Both the position numbers and the translations under genes were made by a program. This document shows, piece by piece, positions 11,000 to 21,348 of a DNA stretch of 64,000 nt; position 1 is the first letter of the stretch; the number at the start of each line of letters is the position of its first letter. Source of the DNA: Octodonta nipae (Eukaryota > Arthropoda > Insecta > Coleoptera > Chrysomelidae); assembly GCA_034190945.1 (NCBI GenBank), contig CM067219.1, forward strand, positions 41,986,031-42,050,030, given 5' to 3'. The notes beneath the pieces are model-generated. The model was not told the DNA's origin. It saw only the letters and a list, made by a program, of their open reading frames with translations, and ran no database searches.

Positions 11000-12083
11000 C
11001 CTTAATGATCACCACCTTAATGGCATCCATCACAAAATAAAATTTACCAAGGAGGTTGAAGCCAACAATCAAGTGCCATTCTTTGATGTTCTCATAAATA
11101 AGAAGGAAGATGGAACCCTTGGCCATACAGTATATAGAAAAGAAACTCACACCAACAGATACCTTCATGCTAATTCTCATCACCACCCAGCCCAACTACA
11201 AACCGTCGTCAAGACTTTAGTAACCAGATCACAAAGACTAGCTGACCAGGATAACATCAAACAGGAAATGGACAGTTTAAAAACAGCTCTGAGACAAAAC
11301 GGATTTACATACCGAAATATACAAAGAGCCCTACAGTCAAAACCGAGACAAACAGACGAGGAGCATGAGACACCAATAACCAAGGCTTATTTACCGTATG
11401 TCAAGGGGACCACGGACAGTATTGCAAGAATTCTACGGAGACACAATATCGATACTATTTTCAATACAGACAGAAAAATAAGCACGATGTTGAGGACTCC
11501 GAAGACGAGGATCCCTTTAGAACAACAGGGAGTCTACGAGATTCCATGTGCAGACTTTCATAAAACCTATGTGGGGCAAACTAATAGAAGAATTCAAGCT
11601 AGACGTGATGAACACCAGAACGCTATAAGAAAGCAGGAAAAAATAACATCCATTGCGGAACATGCCACCACGATGTCACACCGAATAGACTTTGAGAACA
11701 CCAGAGTACTGGCAAATATGGAACACCCGAAATCAAGACTCGTAAGAGAGGCAATAGAAATAGCGAAGAGGTCTCGCAGTCTAAACGCACGCAATGAAAT
11801 TCAGAACTTATCGAATTGTTGGAAAATTCTATTAAATATCGTACCGGTCCGGACCCGTTCAATAACAACTCAACCGGAAATAACAAATCAGCAGCCGGGA
11901 GGCGTGCCCACTGAGCGCCAAGGGCCAATCACACGCAGCCGTTCACGGTGCCAACCAATAGGCGCCGAGCCGCGACTATATAACAGCGCGAGCGCTTCTG
12001 AAAATCTTAGTATTCGAGTAACTAGAAGCGAAAGCAGAAGGCTACGAGAATTATGCGAACCGACCTTAAGAGGGCAGATGTGA
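11000..12083 (+). pseudogene. PLE family I RT thumb and GIY-YIG endonuclease
   Basis: The frame, open from 10941, gives the RT thumb from DHLNGIHHKIKF through VPFFDVLINKKEDG, YRKETHTNRYLH and ADQDNIKQEM. It then gives the PLE linker TPITKAYLPYVKGTTDSIAR and a GIY-YIG nuclease: GVYEIPCADFHKTYVGQTNR, then RRDEHQNAIRK with a conserved basic/His region, and SRLVREAIEI. The nuclease nicks the target site for priming. The coding end near 12083 overlaps the pseudo-LTR (promoter TATATAA near 11978). The first ~20 codons of the open frame are antisense RT sequence across the inversion junction. As it lacks the RT palm in sense orientation it is non-functional. Confidence 0.87.
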
Positions 12084-12101
12084 CTCTGCCGAAACGTCGT
12101 C
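12055..12101 (+). ncRNA. Hammerhead-like ribozyme motif in PLE I 3' end (degenerate)
   Basis: The order is short stem I strand (GAC), core CTTAAGA (consensus CTGANGA, so one key G is lost), a 6-bp stem II (GGCAGA / TCTGCC), GAA, self-complementary ACGT as stem III, then C and GTC that can pair with GAC. Hammerhead ribozymes in Penelope-like pseudo-LTRs are established. The core change suggests this copy no longer cleaves. Confidence 0.5.
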
Positions 12102-12170
12102 ATTTTACCATCGATCCCGGATGAATTCCCGGAAACCACCTAAAACATTTAGTGCCTGCGAAAACTTAAA

Positions 12171-12175
<5 letters not shown>

Positions 12176-12222
<47 letters not shown>
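12176..12222. repeat. (TA)n microsatellite
   Basis: A 47-bp run of alternating TA abuts the 3' end of the PLE copy. Confidence 0.98.
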
Positions 12223-12227
<5 letters not shown>

Positions 12228-12483
12228 TTTATATCATAAATCATACACACACGTATTGCTTACTCAGCAAGTATCCGTGAGAAGATATCATTTACGATTT
12301 CGCAATATCATACATCTTACGTTAACGATATGACAATTCTCAGTATAATCCTGTATAAATACTAAATAATTAACGGTCTCGTCGGAGATCATTATAGTAA
12401 CTTGTGTAAGACGTAACTCTGCCTGTTTAAAATTTGTATTTAAGTGAAAATATATTTTTTTAAGTTAAATTTAAAAGAGTTAA

Positions 12484-12487
<4 letters not shown>

Positions 12488-12533
<46 letters not shown>
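12488..12533. repeat. (TA)n microsatellite
   Basis: An alternating TA run abuts the solo LTR that follows. Confidence 0.98.
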
Positions 12534-12536
<3 letters not shown>

Positions 12537-12914
12537 TTATTTTCAAACACGGGTTCTGTTCAGTTCTTGGATTTATTTAAAAACACAGTCCAACTTACTC
12601 TAATTTATTTCCACTACTTTAACACAATTTATATTCACAGAACTATTTACATTTATCTTAACTATACAATACGACCGTCGAAAACTGAATGACGCCATCG
12701 CCAGCTTCCGTATTTACATTTTTCTCTCGGAATTATTCTGGCAACTCAACGAACCATCGGGAAACTTCTTTCATGTGTTTTGAAAACTTCAAGGGAATTC
12801 CTAGTAACGGCAGCGGTCGGCCTGTTGAGAGACGAAACATTTCGGATTCCGAGAAGTATTGGAAGAATGTCCCTTCTACGAATTGGATGATGGCCGATTG
12901 CACTTCTCGTAACA
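12530..12914 (-). repeat. Solo LTR of the macrodomain gypsy family, copy 1
   Basis: Colinear with the LTRs at 40421-40846 and 46259-46634, sharing the blocks TTCTTGGATTTATTTAAAAA, CCACTACTTTAACACAATTT, ACGAACCATCGGGAAACT-like, CAGTAACGGCAGCGGTC and ACGAATTGGATGATGGCC, and ending CTCGTAACA. No internal element sequence adjoins it, so it is a solo LTR left by LTR-LTR recombination. Flanks on both sides read ATAT. Confidence 0.88.
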
Positions 12915-13944
12915 ATATAACACTACTAAATTGGAAATTCTACACTTATACTGCCTTAGAGCGTCAAATTGGATATTAATTTACACTTCGCTAAATACGA
13001 GAATGGCAAATGTAGCTTAAAATCTAATTTTCAGTAACAATTCTTTCTCGGAAACAACAATTTTTAAATTTTTTCAAGCAACATGAGCAAATAAAGTTTC
13101 TGCGTCTTACTTGGTTTATAAAGATACACATGAAGTTCAAAACATCACAAATTAACAAGAAATTAACCCGTAAACGTTTTTCAGGATAAATCAAGTTGAA
13201 TTATTTTGCCCATTATGGGCACGAGGATAAATTTGACCACTAGCTAATGCTTGCGGAATACTATCTGATGTTATCTTCAAGCAACAATAGGTATAAATTG
13301 GCCGCTTGTTTAAATTGAACACCTATTCTCATTTTTTATTAAGCCAGTGCTCTCCTAAGAGTAATAATAATGAAAAGCTGTTTTTCCATAGTTGCATTGG
13401 TTTTTCATTTTGGTTTCCGTAGAAATGATTTTAAATTGATGTAATTTACAAAAGATTCACATTACATTTTTTTTCTAAAAATTATATAAGAGTACGATTT
13501 ATCAACTTCATGAGTGCCATTTTCTTCATTAGTATTTACACTTTTAGATAAAAATAAAAAAATGTATAGCTCTCCCTTTAAAAATACGTCGAGAAATGAG
13601 AAAAACTGAAAAGCCTTTTTTCAGTGATTAATTCCATTAATTCGTTTTATGTCTGATTTGAAAGTGATTAAAAGTATTTTTCGTTATTTATTGTATAAAA
13701 TGGATGGAATAAGAATTATTTTTACTACATTGCACTTCTTCAATGTTTGGATGTGATACAACTTCTGGTTTTGCATGGAAAAAAAAAGAAATACCGTAAA
13801 AGTATTATTAGGTCTGGATCTGGATTTATCATATTTAGCTAATATTTTTAAAAAGACGCAGAGCACAAAACAGTTGCCAAGCATGAATCACAATTGATAG
13901 TGATAAAATTACCTGGGTTCAAATTTAAGCGTTCGTCAAAAAAT
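12915..13944. other. AT-rich stretch without a recognised gene
   Basis: No coding or repeat match recognised within the window. Short open stretches lack domain signatures. Confidence 0.5.
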
Positions 13945-14101
13945 TTCTGGAGGTCGCCGCTTTTTATACCTATCGAAATTCCAGGACAATCTTTTTTTTA
14001 TTATCTCAGCCGGTAGTATATTTACATTTTGATTTGTTGGAATGATTAATTTCGAAGGTTTGTTAATTTTTCCATGGGCGGCGTAAAATGAATTTTATAA
14101 C
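13945..14101 (-). repeat. Direct repeat flanking gypsy 1, left copy (candidate LTR part)
   Basis: About 155 bp matching 18191-18351 in the same orientation, sharing CTTTTTATACC, TTATTATCTCAGC, GGAATGATTAATTTCGAAGG and TTTTTCCATGGGCGGCGTAA, both ending ATTTTATAAC. The pair brackets the decayed gypsy element, as LTRs or LTR remnants would. Confidence 0.65.
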
Positions 14102-14109
14102 GCTGCCCA

Positions 14110-15240
14110 TCCTCCACCCTCCCCGGAAACATATTCTCCATGGTAGGGAGATAGTCGATCCAATTGAAGCACCTTCATCTTAGCTCTTCGGTTCCACCTC
14201 GTATGGACCATCCCAGGCGGGTGTGAGCTTTGGAGATATACCTTTGCTCCTCTGGGGGTTATACAGCCAGACCTTGTCCCTCTCTTGGAACCCGATTGAA
14301 TTGGCCTTGAGGTTATATCTTGTCTACATCCGATCGTTGGTGGTCAACCTCTGTGTTCAGGCTAGTTCGTGTATTGCCAGATGACACGGTAATCTCTGCT
14401 CCTTTCCGAATAGTACCCATTGCTGGAGTCAGTCGCGTGCTGTTATGGGCGGCTGAGCGATAGGCCATAAGGAAAAGGCGAATGTGCGCACCCTAATCAC
14501 GCTGGTTATTGCTGACATTCTTGGACAGATGTTGTTCCAAGGTCCTGTTGAATCTTTCCATTATTCCGTCTGACTGGAGATGCAAAGGTGTTGTTCTCTT
14601 TTTATTGACTCCGAGCATTGTACATCTGGAATACATTGGATTCAATGTTACGCTCTTGATCTGTATGTAACTCCAACGGGACACCAAACCTACTGAATAA
14701 CTATTCTATCAGCACTGTCGCCACGGTGGTTGCCTCCTGGTTGGGTATAGAATATGCCTCAGGCCATTTGCTGAAATAATCCATTTCGACCAGAAAATAT
14801 TTTTCCCCCTCTCAGACTTGGGAAATGGACCGGCGACAACAATGGCAATTTTCTCAAATAGGACGCCCACATTGAATTGCTGCATTCTGCCCTTGGTCTG
14901 GGATTTCGGGCCCTTACTGGCTGGACAGGTGTTACATTTCCGAAACTAGGCTCTGAAGTCTTCGAAGTAATTAACCCAGTAGAACCGTTCGCGAATTTAA
15001 TCCAAGGTTTTATTCATGCCTAGTAATCCCATTATGTATTTTGGTCAGGATGGCAGTTACCTTTTTCTTTGGGACTATCAGTTGGGACTTGGTTTCTCGG
15101 CCATCAGTGCTTTCCCAAACTCGCTAGAGCCTTTCATTCTCTACTCTTAGAGAGTCCCATTGGGCCCATAACGATTTTAGTACGCCCAAGTATATAGCTA
15201 CCTCTTCCCATCGTGGCTTGGGTGCACTCTCTTTTTGAGT
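14110..15240 (-). pseudogene. Gypsy 1 integrase region (decayed)
   Basis: The minus strand carries scattered Ty3/gypsy integrase blocks. The clearest is LQSDGIMERFNRTLEQHLS (near 14520-14580), matching the SDGMVERFNRTL block that contains the third catalytic acidic residue. Further 3' (14160-14330) comes a post-integrase segment resembling VWLYNPQRSKG and the package-and-fold tail. An N-terminal zinc region lies near 14930-15000. Frameshifts and stops are frequent. It is the 3' end of the element whose RT and protease lie at 15253-18018. Confidence 0.7.
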
Positions 15241-15252
15241 GACAGTATTGGT

Positions 15253-15975
15253 TCAATGTCTGGCCATTTGGTCCTGGATGCACTGTTCCGTTGTCCACTC
15301 TTCATTGGCCTGCACTCGGATCTGTCGGATCGAGATACCCTCTCGCTGTTCCGTCTTCAGACAATGCCCGCATTCTACTCTACAGGGTCTTCTTGACAAA
15401 GGATCGGCATTATTATGCAAACGGCTGCCGGCACAGTGTTCAACCTTGAAATCGTATTGCTGTAATTTGTCCATCCATCTGGCCAGTTGTCCTTCCGGTG
15501 TCTTCAGGTCCAACAGCCCTTTGAGGGCGGCATGATCTGTTCTGATTAAGAAATGACGACCATAGAGATATTTGTGGAACTGGTCTACGGCCCTGATTAT
15601 TGAAACAATTTTTTTTCTGGTGACCCAATAATTCCTTTCAGGTTTCGTGAATCCACGGGTGTAGTAGTCGATTACCCTCTCTTCACCATCTTGAGATAGG
15701 ATGGCCCCCAAACCTGTGTTCCTGGCGTCGGTGTCTAAGATAAATTTGCCGGACTGTGTATGGAATGTTAGGATTGGGCTGGAACATAGTACCGCCTTTA
15801 GTCGTCTGAATGATGCCTCGCAATCGTGATTCCAACGGAAGGTCTCTTTGTCGGTCGTCTGCCGATGTAGAGATGCGGCAATGATGGCAAATCCCCCAAA
15901 AAACTCATCTGTAGTACGAACAGAGTCCCAAAAAGCTTCGTAGTTCATGCTTGTCTCTCGGGACCGGCCAATCAT
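15253..15975 (-). pseudogene. Gypsy 1 RT connection and RNase H
   Basis: A 240-codon stretch reads as the RT thumb/connection and RNase H of a Ty3/gypsy polyprotein: FRWNHDCEASFRRLKAVL, then FILDTDARNTGLGAILSQ (RNase H first Asp), ERNYWVTRKK, then FLIRTDHAALKGLLDLK and ARWMDKLQQYDFKVEHCAGS, ending NNADPLSRRPC. The order is canonical. It is separated from the RT palm (16625-16990) by a repeat insertion at 16072-16612 and from the integrase by stops. Confidence 0.85.
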
Positions 15976-16071
15976 GAATGGCTGCTATCTTGTCTTCGTT
16001 TGTGCGGACTTCTCACTCGGAAATCACATGGCCCAAAAACTCTACTTCTTTTTGAAACATGGAACACTTTT

Positions 16072-16612
16072 TAGCCGACTTCCAAAAAGAGGGCGGTTAT
16101 CAATTCGACGCGTTTTTTTTTTGTAGGTATGTTACCTGATATCTTCTCCTGTTGTGCACCGATTTTAACGATTATGGTCTTGTTTTATAGAGTTTATATC
16201 TGGATTGGTGAAACTTGAAATTTAGGAAAAGAATTCTATTGGTAAGGTAATGAAATTTGTAAATGAACACATACGCGCATGGAAATCGACCAATATACCT
16301 GACATATTGGTCGATTTTTCCCAAACCCCTTGCCGACGTGTAAAGTTTTTTTAAAATGTAATCTATTAAGTAAGATCCCTAGGTGGTCTCATTGAAGTAC
16401 TCAATGCATGATATTAGATTGGCTTGGCACCGACTTCAACAATGTACTAGATAGGTAGGTAATTAATTTGTACAAAATGAGCACCTTTTTATGTTTACAT
16501 TTTTTACTTTGTGTGTAGGTACCTAACAACATTGAATGTGTTATTTATTGTTTAGAGTTGTATTTTGTTATAATTATTTTCAACTTTTTAGTTATACTTG
16601 GAAGTCGGTTAT
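16072..16612. repeat. AACCGACTTC-type dispersed repeat, copy C (inserted in gypsy 1)
   Basis: A 541-bp insertion splits the gypsy RT between the palm and connection. Its ends are inverted: AGCCGACTTCC at the left and GGAAGTCGGTT at the right. It also contains the GGCTTGGCACCGACTTCAAC junction and segments found in inverse orientation in copies A and B (GGTAGGTAATTAATTTGTAC, GTACCTAACAACATTGAATG). It is non-coding and probably a non-autonomous DNA element. Confidence 0.7.
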
Positions 16613-17060
16613 ATTGTTTTAACAAATGTTTTATTCCGGTGAGTTTCAGGTTGGCATTCTTTATTCTGGAAAATACTTCGCCCATGTTCTTCAGATGGTC
16701 ATCGAATGTGTGACCCATAACCAGAGTGTCGTCGAGGTACACTAAGCATGTTCTCCTCGTCAACCCGCTCAATACATATTCCATTAGCCTCTCAAATGTA
16801 GCGGGAACATTACACAACCCAAAAGACAATACCGTGAACTGAAACAATCCTTTACTGGTGGAGAACGCTCTTTTCTCTGTCGTTTTCATGTATTCCAACC
16901 TACGAAGATCCACTCTTTCGGTCTAGTGTGGAGACCAACGGGACCCTGCTAGTGTGGTCAGAGTGGCATCAATTCAGGGGAGTGGATACCTGTCTTTCTT
17001 CGTTACAGCGTTCAATTTTCTGTAATCCACGCAAAATCGGGTGGTTCCATCCTTTTTTTT
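16613..17060 (-). pseudogene. Gypsy 1 reverse transcriptase palm
   Basis: The minus strand gives the Ty3/gypsy RT core: TEKRAFSTSKGLFQFTVLSF, then GLCNVPATFERLMEYVLSGL, then TCLVYLDDTLVMG with the catalytic YLDD and FDDHLKNMGEVFSRI. The upstream palm near 16930-17040 (LNAVTKKD-like) is frame-broken. The repeat at 16072-16612 truncates the palm just after NLKLTG. A relic. Confidence 0.85.
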
Positions 17061-17093
17061 TAACTAACACAACGGGAACGGCTGATGGATGAC

Positions 17094-17760
17094 TCAATGA
17101 CTCCAGTTTGTAACAAGGACTTGATGTTTTCCTCGGCTGCCTGTTGTTGCCCCATTGGTAGTCGCCTGAGTCGTATTCTGATGGGTTGAGCCTTCCCGGT
17201 ATCTATTCGGTGCTGGATGATGTTTGTACGGCCGGTAGTTCCATCTTGACTTAAAAATTTGCCAGTGATTTAAGATAAATTGCTTGGCTTTCTTCTCTTC
17301 CTCTAGTGTAAGGTGTATCAAATGATCAGCAAACTGTTGTAGAAACTCTTTACTGGGTCCTGTTCTTCGCAATCGATGATGGTGTCTACTAGCTCGAAAC
17401 AAGCTATTTCTTGACCATTGGCAATTCAGATGTCGTTGTTGGACATATCCAGGACTCTAATTGGTATGTCTCATCCGGTTTTAACTATAGCCCGTCCAAC
17501 TAAGTAGTAAGTAGTTTCTAGCTGTTCATAAATAATTTGTTCCGTCTGACCGGGAACTCTGGTTGAGAATTTTGATATAATTCTTATGCAAGTTGCTGAG
17601 CTGTTGACGGGCCGTGTCAATACAAATTCCTCATTTAGGAATCGAAGAACATCATATCTCGGGTCGAACATGAACCCATGCTGACTGATTAGGTCATACC
17701 CAGTATAAAATCGTCCTCAATCTCCGCTACTAGGACCATATGCCAGATTCTGTTGTCCCC
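17094..17760 (-). pseudogene. Gypsy 1 protease-RT linker (frame-broken)
   Basis: Several short frames (17094-17402 and 17471-17671) encode the stretch between protease and RT, including LTLEEEKKAKQFI and a GYDLISQHGFMFD-like post-protease segment. Frames change repeatedly. The position between protease (17764-18018) and RT palm supports the assignment more than sequence similarity does. Confidence 0.55.
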
Positions 17761-17763
17761 TAT

Positions 17764-18018
17764 CTATAGCACGACATCTGCCTTACCCTGTATTGACATG
17801 TCGCCGATGACTGTTCTTAGCTGGATGCTGTTGTTAATTGGCCGGATTTCCGATGACCTCAAAACTCTGGACCTGGCAATGGAAACAGCGGCGCAGGTGT
17901 CACAGATGATGGTGATTGTGCGGCCATTGGTGATACCTCTGATGACTAGGCTGTTGCTATCTAGGAAAAATCCCCGGATGGATACTGTCTTTGAGGCTGG
18001 TGGAGGGTTAGTCAGCAT
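17764..18018 (-). pseudogene. Gypsy 1 retropepsin with altered active site
   Basis: The frame contains a retropepsin-like segment: FFLDSNSLVIRGITNGRTIT, then IICDTCAAVSIARSRVL. The position of the normal D-T/S-G catalytic triplet is occupied by D-T-C, so the glycine is lost; this would be expected to inactivate the protease. It lies directly upstream of the RT region. It matches a segment repeated at about 54500-54560 in another gypsy remnant. Confidence 0.7.
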
Positions 18019-18054
18019 TCGCCCCCTTATGCTGACTGGTGTTCGTTCCGGTAG

Positions 18055-18115
18055 CCGTCCTCTGCAGTCACGTTGAAAGTGTCATGTCCTTCCACAACGG
18101 ATACAAGCACCTCTT
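18055..18115 (-). pseudogene. Gypsy 1 Gag CCHC zinc knuckle
   Basis: Reverse reading gives C-I-R-C-G then a stop, then H-F-Q-R-D-C-R-G: a CX2CX4HX4C retroviral-type knuckle with one in-frame stop. It lies immediately upstream of the protease, the normal order for gag-pol. The rest of gag is missing. Confidence 0.65.
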
Positions 18116-18190
18116 GTTCCAGTTTTTTGTGTTTTCCGGTTGTTCATACCAGTCAGAAACTCGCCCATTAGAGAACATACCAAAATGCCA

Positions 18191-18351
18191 TAATTTCTCG
18201 AGGCCGCCACTTTTTATACCTTGCGAAATTTCAGGATAGTTCTTTTTTTATTATCTCAGCAGGTAGTATAATTACATCCTGTTTTTGTCGGAATGATTAA
18301 TTTCGAAGGTAGTTAATTTTTCCATGGGCGGCGTAAAATGTATTTTATAAC
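18191..18351 (-). repeat. Direct repeat flanking gypsy 1, right copy (candidate LTR part)
   Basis: Counterpart of 13945-14101, about 85-90 percent similar by eye. It marks the 5' side of the minus-strand gypsy 1 remnant. Confidence 0.65.
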
Positions 18352-19511
18352 AATTGCATCACTTGATAAATATAAAAAACTGATATTTCCCTGAATCAAC
18401 TAAGGAATAAGCAATATCAAACCTCATCTAGATAATCGGGTTTAAATTGGACAAACTTCCTCCGACTGAGGGCGCAATACTATTTTAGAGTTTATTATCA
18501 ACTCCAAAGTTGTAACGAGTTCATGAATAAGGTTCAGCAAAGGATGGGCTTGGAACGATCATGTAGTTGAGTACATGCAAAGTTCATTGATAACGCAATT
18601 TCAGTAAATCAAATTACTGCTGATGTTTTGAAAATTATTAGCCGCAGTGACAATAAACGATGTGGTTGTAGACGATTTAGAAAACGACTACGAGCTGAAT
18701 GAACCCGAAGATTCAAAGGGAACAGAAGATTTATCTGAATTAGATGAAAAACCACCATAATAAAATCTAAACGCGCATAGAAAATGGAATAACTTGTATT
18801 TTTTATCTAATTTCTTTTGTATTTTCAAAATAACAATAAAGAAAATTATTTTTATTCTTAGGTACATCATGAACAAAAAAAATAGAATTGTTATATGAAT
18901 AAACACAACACTGAACGTATTACAGCATATTTGGGTCGATCAAACCGGAATCATTCTTCCAAAATCCTTTCATTAAAAATAATTCAGATTCCAACCATTT
19001 TATACGGTATAAAACGAATAAGACCTTTAATCAAATCCGGCATAACAGAATCGATCATTAAAAATACAAGTTTCCTCACTTTTTCTTTATTTTTCTGCAT
19101 GTTCTTAATAATATTTTTCTCTATCTTATAGTGTAAATATAAAATGAGCACCCATAAGGTTGAAAAATCACACTCTTGGGTACTTTTTTAGCTTTGAAAA
19201 AAGGTAAAATTTCATTAACCCAAAATTATAATATAAATATTTAGGCAACTATTTCTGAGATTTCCGTAAAAAGACTTATTCCGGACATATTTAAGTCATC
19301 ATCGATTTCAAATTTTTTTACGAAAATAAAAAATTAAAAACCAATAAAAATGCAAAAAACATACAATACCCACCTTGATGATACAGTTTACACTTCTTTT
19401 CACTTGTATTTTTTCAACATATGTACCAGTAATTTTATATTTTACTTACTGTCTGAACTATAAATATAATATTATTGTGAAATATTTCTCACTTTAACAT
19501 TTTTTTTTCAG
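18352..19511. other. AT-rich non-coding stretch before receptor exon 1
   Basis: Probably intronic. A short plus-strand open stretch near 18640-18760 reads as an acidic tail (VVVDDLENDYELNEPEDSKG) ending in a stop; it has no recognised domain and may be the C-terminal relic of an unidentified protein. A polypyrimidine run precedes the splice acceptor at 19510-19511. Confidence 0.4.
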
Positions 19512-19694
19512 TCCTGCTTGTGTCGTCCTTTTGTTATTTTGTTTCATCACTATTTTACATGTTTGTTTTAAATGTGGATGAGAAAAACAATAAGAAGTGT
19601 TTTGCCGGGTACACGATGTCCATGGGATTTTCTTTTTTAATCTTGGCAGTTCTTCAACACCCAATAAATAGCAGCCATGTGTGTCAAACTTTAG
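19512..19694 (+). CDS. Methuselah-like GPCR, exon with TM1 and TM2
   Basis: After a T-rich tract and the AG at 19510-19511 the frame opens with LLVSSFCYFVSSLFYMFVLN (TM1), then the basic loop VDEKNNKKC and FAGYTMSMGFSFLILAVLQ (TM2). It then runs to HVCQTL before a GTAAGA donor at 19695. The cysteine at the TM3 entrance (residue 57 of the visible product) is the conserved extracellular Cys. The exon ends in phase 1 (G of a glycine codon). Its first two bases complete a codon begun in an upstream exon that was not found. No stops or frameshifts occur, in contrast to the surrounding transposon relics. Confidence 0.85.
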
Positions 19695-19889
19695 GTAAGA
19701 ATGTATGCATGAAATACCTTACATTTTTTCGGTATCTGTTATCAAACTGGCTGACTAGAACCTGTGCATGTTGACCCATCCGCAAGCTACTAAAATGCTA
19801 AAACTTGTTTTTACAACAATCGTTTTTATGTGTAGATATTTCAATAACTAATCTTAAATTCAGGTTTTGATAGCACTGACAACGAAGGC
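19695..19889. other. Start of receptor intron 1
   Basis: Non-coding; begins with the GTAAGA donor. No further feature recognised. Confidence 0.5.
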
Positions 19890-20690
19890 ATACGGTGAAG
19901 AAATGACGACCATAAAGATATTTGCGAAAATGGTCAACAGCCTAAATAGTTTTTCCCAGTGACACAGTAATTCTTTTCTGGTTTGGAGAATCCACGACTG
20001 CAGTACTCGATCACCAGCTCCTCATCATCTTGCACTTGGGATACGACTAGTTCAGAATGAACGTGCCGAATTGTGAAGGAAACGCTAGAATTGATTCTAA
20101 TGGAAAGTTTCTTTTTCGGTGGTCTACCGATGGAGAGGTGCAGCAATGGTTCTCACCGAATCGCCTGTAGTATGAATAGAGCCTCAGAAAAGACGTAACT
20201 CTTTCTGAAACAGGGTACACTTCTTGAGGTTAGGTCCCAAGTTAGCATTCTCAATTATTAGGAATACTTCACCTCGGTCATCAAATATGTAAAACATCAC
20301 CAGCATGTCGTCGAGTTATACTAGGCATGGTCTTCATGTTCGAAAAGAGCTAGAGCGTTGCATAACATAAACGGCATGAGGTAAATTGAATCCACCCATT
20401 TACAGATGCAAAACGCTGATTTTCCCTGCCGCTTTCGTAAAGCCCAACTTGCCAATATCCACTCTTCTGGTCTAGGGTGGAGAACCACCGAGATCCTGCT
20501 AGGATGGTCAGAGTGTCATCATTGGACGGAGTGGACAGCTCCTTTTTCGTTACATGGTTCAATTTCCTATAATCTACAGAAAAACGGTTGGTTTCATCCT
20601 CTTTTCTCACTAGAACGACTAGGCTACTGCAATCTCGGCAAAATCCACGGATGTATATTGTTTTGGGGCTGACGTAGGGTTAGTCAGCGT
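19890..20690 (-). pseudogene. Gypsy 2 relic (RT/RNase H fragments)
   Basis: Minus-strand fragments of Ty3/gypsy pol lie in intron 1. An RT N-terminal palm (FSVDYRKLNHVTKKEL, then SRWFSTLDQKSGYWQVGLYE) is at 20350-20610. RNase H-like pieces (DDEELVIEYCSRGFSKPEKN, then the YCVTGKN segment) are at 19934-20146. The YLDD region between them is heavily eroded. The sequence resembles gypsy 1 but is more degraded and internally deleted. Gag, protease and integrase are absent. Confidence 0.75.
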
Positions 20691-21226
20691 TTGCCACCTT
20701 TTACTGACTGACTTTCAAAATATGTACTTAATGCATTGATTGAGGATTGTTTAGTGATTCATTATTGTATAGCATATTTCCTGGAATTCTAAAAACCTTA
20801 TTATTGTTGTCTTCTAAACGTTGTTTGTAGCATATTCTTGATTACTTTTATGTCTTTTTTGGGCAATAACACCACAATCGAAATAAAACGACGTATATTG
20901 AAGGAAAACCAAACGTTTCAAAGTCTATTCTGACTTCGTTGTCAATGCCTTTATATTTATTGATGTAAATTGCAAAACGAAAATTATTATTATTATTGTT
21001 GTTTACAATTGGCCAGACGTATTTGTTTCAAGTTTTTGATACATTATCTAGATAGACTATGTACGTTTCTTTTATTTCATATTTAATTAATTGTCTTCAT
21101 TTACTAAATTCTTTATAACTATTAAACTTATATTGTTTCAGCTTCCTTTGAATCCTAGTTTTTCTTTATTTCATTGTATACCAGGTTCAATATGTATGTT
21201 TAACCTGATTACAAACAGGGACAAGG
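20691..21226. other. Intronic AT-rich stretch
   Basis: No feature recognised. A TTATTATTATTG run lies near 20985-21000. Confidence 0.4.
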
Positions 21227-21348
21227 ATTTCATAAAATTTATGAAACAACAACAATTTAAAGACGATGGAAACCCCTTACGTCAGTCCTCTGACGTAAGG
21301 GGTTTCCATCGTCTTTAAATTGTTGTTGTTTCATAAATTTTATGAAAT
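21227..21348. repeat. Perfect 59-bp inverted repeat (hairpin) with 4-nt loop
   Basis: Arms 21227-21285 and 21290-21348 are exact reverse complements around TCCT. The arms begin ATTTCATAAAATTTATGAAA and end CCCCTTACGTCAG at the loop. Transcribed RNA would fold into a 59-bp hairpin. No coding match. The lack of any mismatch means it is recent, or an assembly/read artefact. Confidence 0.95.

Larger units (their letters stand above)
10705..12175 (+). mobile_element. Penelope-like element, family I, copy 1 (5'-truncated, 5'-inverted)
   Basis: The 3' part (11000-12175, plus) and a 5' part (10705-10998, minus) come from one PLE. The minus part ends its reading at the block GREHL; the plus part begins at DHLNGIHHKIKF. 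These are adjacent in an uninterrupted copy (compare 56280-56370). Reverse-complementing only the 5' segment restores order, the classic 5'-inversion (twin-priming) signature of target-primed retrotransposition. The 3' end carries a promoter-like TATATAA, a hammerhead-like motif and then a (TA)n run. Confidence 0.85.

Noticed and set aside
12121..12333. Open frame rich in I-Y repeats
   Set aside because: It is translation of the (TA)n microsatellite, not a gene; the same holds for 22217-22567.
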